Shown one piece after another: positions 5,572 to 5,645 of a DNA stretch of 5,645 nucleotides. The notes beneath the pieces are model-generated. The model was not told the origin of the DNA and did no database searches. It was given only the letters and a program-made list of their open reading frames with translations. The stretch's first letter is position 1; the number at the start of each line of letters is the position of its first letter. Source of the stretch: Nitrospirota bacterium (GTDB lineage: Bacteria; Nitrospirota; Thermodesulfovibrionia; Thermodesulfovibrionales; Magnetobacteriaceae). Where the stretch lies: NCBI GenBank assembly GCA_015233485.1, contig JADFXO010000265.1:1-5645 (forward strand), read 5' to 3'. A program made the translations under genes and the position numbers.

Positions 5572-5645
5572 TGGTGGAGGCGGCGGGAATCGAACCCGCG
5601 TCCGAAAGTACTACTCTTAAGCCGCTACATGCTTAGTCTGTTTTT
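5572..5645 (-). ncRNA. ssrA: tmRNA, 3' end (partial)
   Basis: The last 74 bases of transfer-messenger RNA, which rescues stalled ribosomes together with SmpB. On the minus strand the sequence contains GACTAAGCATGTAG, a very conserved tmRNA block, then GGACGCGGGTTCGATTCCCG and the 3' end. The T-arm has a 5-bp stem GCGGG/CCCGC (5599-5595 with 5587-5583) around TTCGATT. It is followed by the 3' acceptor strand CGCCTCC (5582-5576), discriminator A and an encoded CCA (5574-5572). The tag-peptide ORF, the pseudoknots and the 5' acceptor strand lie beyond the window. The 3' end of ssrA is a frequent attachment site for tyrosine-recombinase islands and prophages, which makes the adjoining gene-poor DNA a plausible element end. 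Confidence 0.95.

Noticed and set aside
1..5645. CRISPR array, tRNA genes, insertion sequence ends or a transposase
   Set aside because: No regularly spaced repeats, no tRNA-like element apart from the tmRNA end, and no transposase motif or terminal inverted repeats were seen.

Overview
The window looks like bacterial chromosome. It holds the encoded-CCA 3' end of a tmRNA (ssrA) gene, purine-rich ribosome binding sites and short intergenic gaps. The organism cannot be named from this much sequence. The tmRNA end is highly conserved and the glycosyltransferase belongs to a very widespread family, so neither points to a clade.

Left part (1-1243). A complete family 2 glycosyltransferase gene (148-888, +) is preceded by a divergent intergenic stretch. 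That stretch carries a perfect 11-bp dyad and what may be the first codons of a leftward gene with a strong ribosome binding site. After the glycosyltransferase stop come a 15-bp tandem duplication and about 350 bases with several small hairpins but no convincing gene.

Middle part (1244-4691, all on the minus strand). A GHKL (Hsp90/gyrase/MutL-type) ATPase whose distal part carries a PD-(D/E)XK nuclease-like domain is split into two overlapping frames at an A7 run (182 + 500 residues; about 671 if read as one chain by a -1 shift). Upstream of it, in transcription order, is a 367-residue protein with a second, different PD-(D/E)XK-like domain at its C-terminus. Between the two lies a 329-base stretch with an extended -10 promoter for the ATPase gene and a short, coding-like open frame that seems to be a decayed reading frame. 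An ATPase-nuclease and a second nuclease beside an RNA gene that often serves as an integration site suggest a genomic island with a possible restriction or defence function. This is inference; no such system is recognised by name here.

Right part (4692-5645). About 880 bases of gene-poor DNA separate the 367-residue gene from the ssrA 3' end (5572-5645, minus). This DNA has two exact copies of a 17-bp sequence in the same orientation and seven same-strand AACAGA hexamers, plus a possible 65-codon ORF. It resembles the arm of an integration site, but no integrase and no second copy of the ssrA end lie inside the window. Hand counts of single 60-base stretches give about 50% G+C in the glycosyltransferase and in the 367-residue gene, against about 23% in the ATPase gene, so the ATPase gene probably has a separate origin.
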